Source of the DNA: Flavobacterium sp.
GTDB taxonomy: Bacteria > Bacteroidota > Bacteroidia > Flavobacteriales > Flavobacteriaceae
Assembly: GCA_003497625.1 (NCBI GenBank)
Contig: DNNO01000046.1
Coordinates: 7,169-43,735 of the forward strand
Direction of reading: 5' to 3'
DNA: 36,567 nucleotides
Positions within the stretch are counted from its first letter, which is position 1; each line of letters starts with the position of its first letter. A program made the position numbers and the translations under genes. The notes beneath the pieces were generated by a model. That model saw only the letters and a program-made list of their open reading frames with translations. It made no database searches and was not told the origin of the DNA. Positions 34,201-36,567 of this stretch are shown here, piece after piece.

Positions 34201-35409
34201 ATGTACAGCACTTTTTTTAAGCCTTTATTAGATTTTATTTCGGCCTTATTGGGTTTGCTTTTGTTTAGTCCTATTTTTGTGTTTATCACTGTTGCGCTTT
34301 TTTTTGCTAATCATGGGAAACCCTTTTTTCTTCAAAGACGACCTGGAAAAAATGGAGCAATTTTTACTATCATCAAGTTTAAAACAATGAATGATAAGAA
34401 AGATAAAAAAGGCAATTTGCTGTCTGATGCTGAACGATTAACGGCTATTGGAAAATTTGTTAGAAAAACATCCTTAGATGAAATTCCGCAGTTATTCAAT
34501 GTTTTGAAAGGGGATATGAGTTTGGTAGGGCCAAGACCTTTATTAACACAATACATGCATTTGTATTCGCCCTATCAAAATCGGCGTCACGAAGTGAAAC
34601 CTGGGATTACGGGTTGGGCACAAGTAAACGGACGCAATGCCATTGATTGGGAAACCAAGTTTGAATTGGATGTGTATTATGTAGAAAACATTTCTTTTAC
34701 ATTGGATGTGAAAATCTTATTAAAAACGGTAAAAAAGATTCTAATCAAAGAAGGGATAAATGCTCAAAATTCAGCTACGATAGAGCCATTTAGTGGAACA
34801 ACTTCTGTTTATGTTTTTGGAGCTGGTGGTCATGGAAAAGTAGTTTTAGATGTGCTTTTATCGGAAAATAAATATGTTGTCAAAGGGATTTTGGATGATG
34901 GGCCAAAATCAGATGCTTTGTTTGGAATCCCCGTCAAGAAAAATTTTAATAGGCAAAAATTGCAGGCTCGAAATTGTATTGTTGCTATTGGCGATAATGC
35001 CATTCGAAAAAAAATAGTTACCACATTAGATACCAATTTTATTATGACCATTCATCCCAATGCTATTGTGTCCAAATTTGCCAAGATTGGACCTGGAACT
35101 CAAATTATGGCAGCAGCAGTTATAAATTCAGAAGCTGTAATTGGAAATCATTGTATTATTAACACAGGTGCTATTGTAGAGCACGAATGTAAGTTAGAAA
35201 ATTATGTGCATGTGGCACCAAATGCTTGTTTGGGCGGGAATGTTACGGTGGGCGAAAAAACGTTAATAGGAATAGGTGCTACTGTTATACCCAACATCAC
35301 TATTGGAAAGAATGTTACTGTTGGAGCAGGTTCTGTAGTGTTGCAAGATATTCCAGATAATGCAGTTGTAGTTGGTGTTCCAGCAAAAATTATTAAATAT
35401 CAAGATTAG
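34201..35409 (+). CDS. Fused phosphoglycosyltransferase (PglC-like) and sugar acetyltransferase (PglD-like)
   Basis: A 402-residue fusion. The PglC part (1 to about 195) is a monotopic phosphoglycosyltransferase that moves phosphosugar from UDP onto undecaprenyl phosphate. It has the re-entrant helix with Ser23-Pro24, the catalytic Asp93-Glu94 in KTSLDEIPQ, and GPRPLLTQY. The PglD part (about 203-402) is a left-handed beta-helix acetyltransferase with VFGAGGHGKVV at 205-215 and the catalytic His328-Glu329 in AIVEHECKL. The same domain order occurs in neisserial PglB. Both halves are intact, so one protein may acetylate and then install a bacillosamine-type first sugar. Confidence 0.93.
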   Translation: MYSTFFKPLLDFISALLGLLLFSPIFVFITVALFFANHGKPFFLQRRPGKNGAIFTIIKFKTMNDKKDKKGNLLSDAERLTAIGKFVRKTSLDEIPQLFNVLKGDMSLVGPRPLLTQYMHLYSPYQNRRHEVKPGITGWAQVNGRNAIDWETKFELDVYYVENISFTLDVKILLKTVKKILIKEGINAQNSATIEPFSGTTSVYVFGAGGHGKVVLDVLLSENKYVVKGILDDGPKSDALFGIPVKKNFNRQKLQARNCIVAIGDNAIRKKIVTTLDTNFIMTIHPNAIVSKFAKIGPGTQIMAAAVINSEAVIGNHCIINTGAIVEHECKLENYVHVAPNACLGGNVTVGEKTLIGIGATVIPNITIGKNVTVGAGSVVLQDIPDNAVVVGVPAKIIKYQD

Positions 35410-35416
35410 AACTAAA

Positions 35417-36550
35417 ATGAACGAGAAAATATGGCTTTCTTCTCCTCATATGGGTGGGACAGAGCAAAAATACATACAAGAAGCTTTTGAAACCAATTGG
35501 GTAGCGCCTTTGGGACCAAATGTTAATGGTTTTGAGTCCGACTTGGAAAACTTTTTGAATACTGATGTTCGTGTTGCTGCCTTGAGTTCAGGAACAGCGG
35601 CATTGCATTTAGGACTTATTTTATTGGGAGTACAACAAGGTGATGAGGTTATTTGTCAATCGATGACTTTTTCAGCAACGGTAAATCCTATAGTGTATTT
35701 GGGAGCCACTCCAATTTTTATTGATAGCGAGTTGGATACTTGGAATATGTGTCCGATTACATTAGAAGTAGCTATTCAAGATAGAATCGCAAAAGGAAAG
35801 AAGCCAAAAGCAATCATTCCTGTTCATTTGTACGGAATGCCAGCAAAAATGGACGAAATTATTGCGATTGCTAATCGTTATGAAATTCCAGTTTTAGAAG
35901 ATAGTGCAGAAGCCTTAGGAAGTACATACAAAGGTCAAAAATGTGGCACATTCGGAAGTTTAGCTGCCTTATCGTTTAACGGAAATAAGATTATTACCAC
36001 TTCTGGAGGTGGCGCTTTGGTAACAAAATCAGAAGTTTTAAAAGAGAAAGCAATTTTTTTCGCCACTCAAGCAAGAGATGCCGCACCGCATTATCAGCAC
36101 AGTGAAATTGGTTACAATTATAGATTAAGTAATATTGCTGCTGGCATTGGTCGCGGTCAAATGGAAGTTCTAGAACAACACGTGGATGTAAGAAGAAAGT
36201 GGAATCAACGTTATCAAGATTTTTTTGCAACGATTCCAAACGTTACTGTTTTGAAAGAACCTTCAAATGATTTTTATTCGAATCATTGGTTAACAGCAAT
36301 TGTTTTAGCATCTTTTGAGCAACGAGAAGCATTGCGATTGGAATTTGAATCTCAAAATATAGAAACTCGCCCTTTATGGAAACCTATGCATTTACAACCT
36401 GTTTTTGAAATGTATCCATTTTATGGTACTTCGGTGGCAGCCTCTTTATTTGAAAATGGTTTGTGTTTGCCTTCTGGTTCTAATTTAACCGAAAATCAGT
36501 GGGAAAGAATTGTTTTTGTTTTAGAGGTTTTTTTTAAAGGTGAGAAGTGA
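35417..36550 (+). CDS. PLP-dependent sugar aminotransferase (PglE-like, DegT/DnrJ/EryC1)
   Basis: A 377-residue DegT family aminotransferase expected to convert a UDP-4-keto-6-deoxy-GlcNAc to the 4-amino sugar. It begins KIWLSSPHMGGTEQKYIQEA and has SSGTAALHLGL, VLEDSAEALGSTYKGQKCG and the PLP lysine Lys191 in SFNGNKIITTSGGG, with HSEIGYNYRLSNIAAGIGRGQ before the C-terminal domain. ATG 35417 is preferred because it opens the family's usual N-terminus; the upstream in-frame ATG lies in the previous gene. Its product would feed the PglD domain encoded just upstream. Confidence 0.93.
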   Translation: MNEKIWLSSPHMGGTEQKYIQEAFETNWVAPLGPNVNGFESDLENFLNTDVRVAALSSGTAALHLGLILLGVQQGDEVICQSMTFSATVNPIVYLGATPIFIDSELDTWNMCPITLEVAIQDRIAKGKKPKAIIPVHLYGMPAKMDEIIAIANRYEIPVLEDSAEALGSTYKGQKCGTFGSLAALSFNGNKIITTSGGGALVTKSEVLKEKAIFFATQARDAAPHYQHSEIGYNYRLSNIAAGIGRGQMEVLEQHVDVRRKWNQRYQDFFATIPNVTVLKEPSNDFYSNHWLTAIVLASFEQREALRLEFESQNIETRPLWKPMHLQPVFEMYPFYGTSVAASLFENGLCLPSGSNLTENQWERIVFVLEVFFKGEK

Positions 36551-36567
36551 GAAGTGAGAAGTGAGAA
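36540..36567. repeat. GTGAGAA tandem heptamer array, four copies, cut off by window end
   Basis: Four perfect GTGAGAA copies run from 36540 to the last base. The aminotransferase stop TGA (36548-36550) lies inside the second copy, so the array begins within coding sequence. It may continue beyond the window. Confidence 0.85.

Noticed and set aside
36540-36567. GTGAGAA array as the start of a CRISPR array
   Set aside because: The copies are contiguous 7-mers with no spacers, so this is a tandem repeat.

Overview
The window looks like the chromosome of a low-GC member of the Bacteroidota, most likely Flavobacterium or a close relative. Four things point there: a flavobacterial-type RpoA and S13-S11-S4-alpha-L17 block, start codons with A/T-rich upstream regions and almost no Shine-Dalgarno sequences, repeated TAnnTTTG promoter -7 elements just upstream of genes, and a cysteine-poor L36. 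The assignment rests on reading the sequence alone; no database search was run.

Region 1 (1-3277) is the end of the spc/alpha ribosomal operon: the tail of infA, rpmJ, rpsM, rpsK, rpsD, rpoA and rplQ, closed by a strong intrinsic terminator. Two of its gaps (before rpsD and before rplQ) hold RNA structures that look regulatory. Region 2 (3321-9924) holds central metabolism: carA, eno, gltA, a small LEA-like protein on the minus strand, and two guanidino-modifying enzymes (a DDAH/arginine-deiminase-like protein and CtlX). Perfect terminators separate the units. Region 3 (9927-15257) is mixed housekeeping: an SDR-DUF2867 protein, a MarC protein and an unknown protein on minus; a CoA-binding protein on plus; a sodium:solute symporter on minus; and recR on plus. 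A long imperfect hairpin lies in the symporter/recR gap.

Region 4 (15310 to the window end) is a co-directional, tightly packed Wzx/Wzy-type capsule or exopolysaccharide cluster. It encodes the export pair (a Wza-like lipoprotein and a Wzc-like tyrosine kinase with a Tyr-Gly tail), precursor synthesis (UDP-GlcNAc 4-epimerase, an animal-like UDP-glucose dehydrogenase and a WbpO/TviB-like dehydrogenase), a Wzx flippase, two acyltransferase-like proteins, a YdjC/ChbG-type deacetylase, six glycosyltransferases and an EpsG/Wzy-like polymerase. It ends with a PglC-PglD fusion (phosphoglycosyltransferase plus acetyltransferase) and a PglE-like aminotransferase. Together these suggest an acidic polysaccharide containing uronic acids (GlcA, GalNAcA), started on undecaprenyl phosphate with a bacillosamine-type sugar. 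The PglF-type dehydratase that would complete the bacillosamine pathway is not in the window and may lie just downstream.

The most unusual structure is a four-helix-bundle (S23/23S-IVS-type) gene inserted between the two sugar dehydrogenase genes. It is flanked by nested G-rich/C-rich inverted repeats, and the right arm has become the N-terminal codons of the next enzyme. This resembles an rRNA intervening-sequence element sitting in a protein operon. The window ends inside a GTGAGAA heptamer array that may mark a second, similar site.
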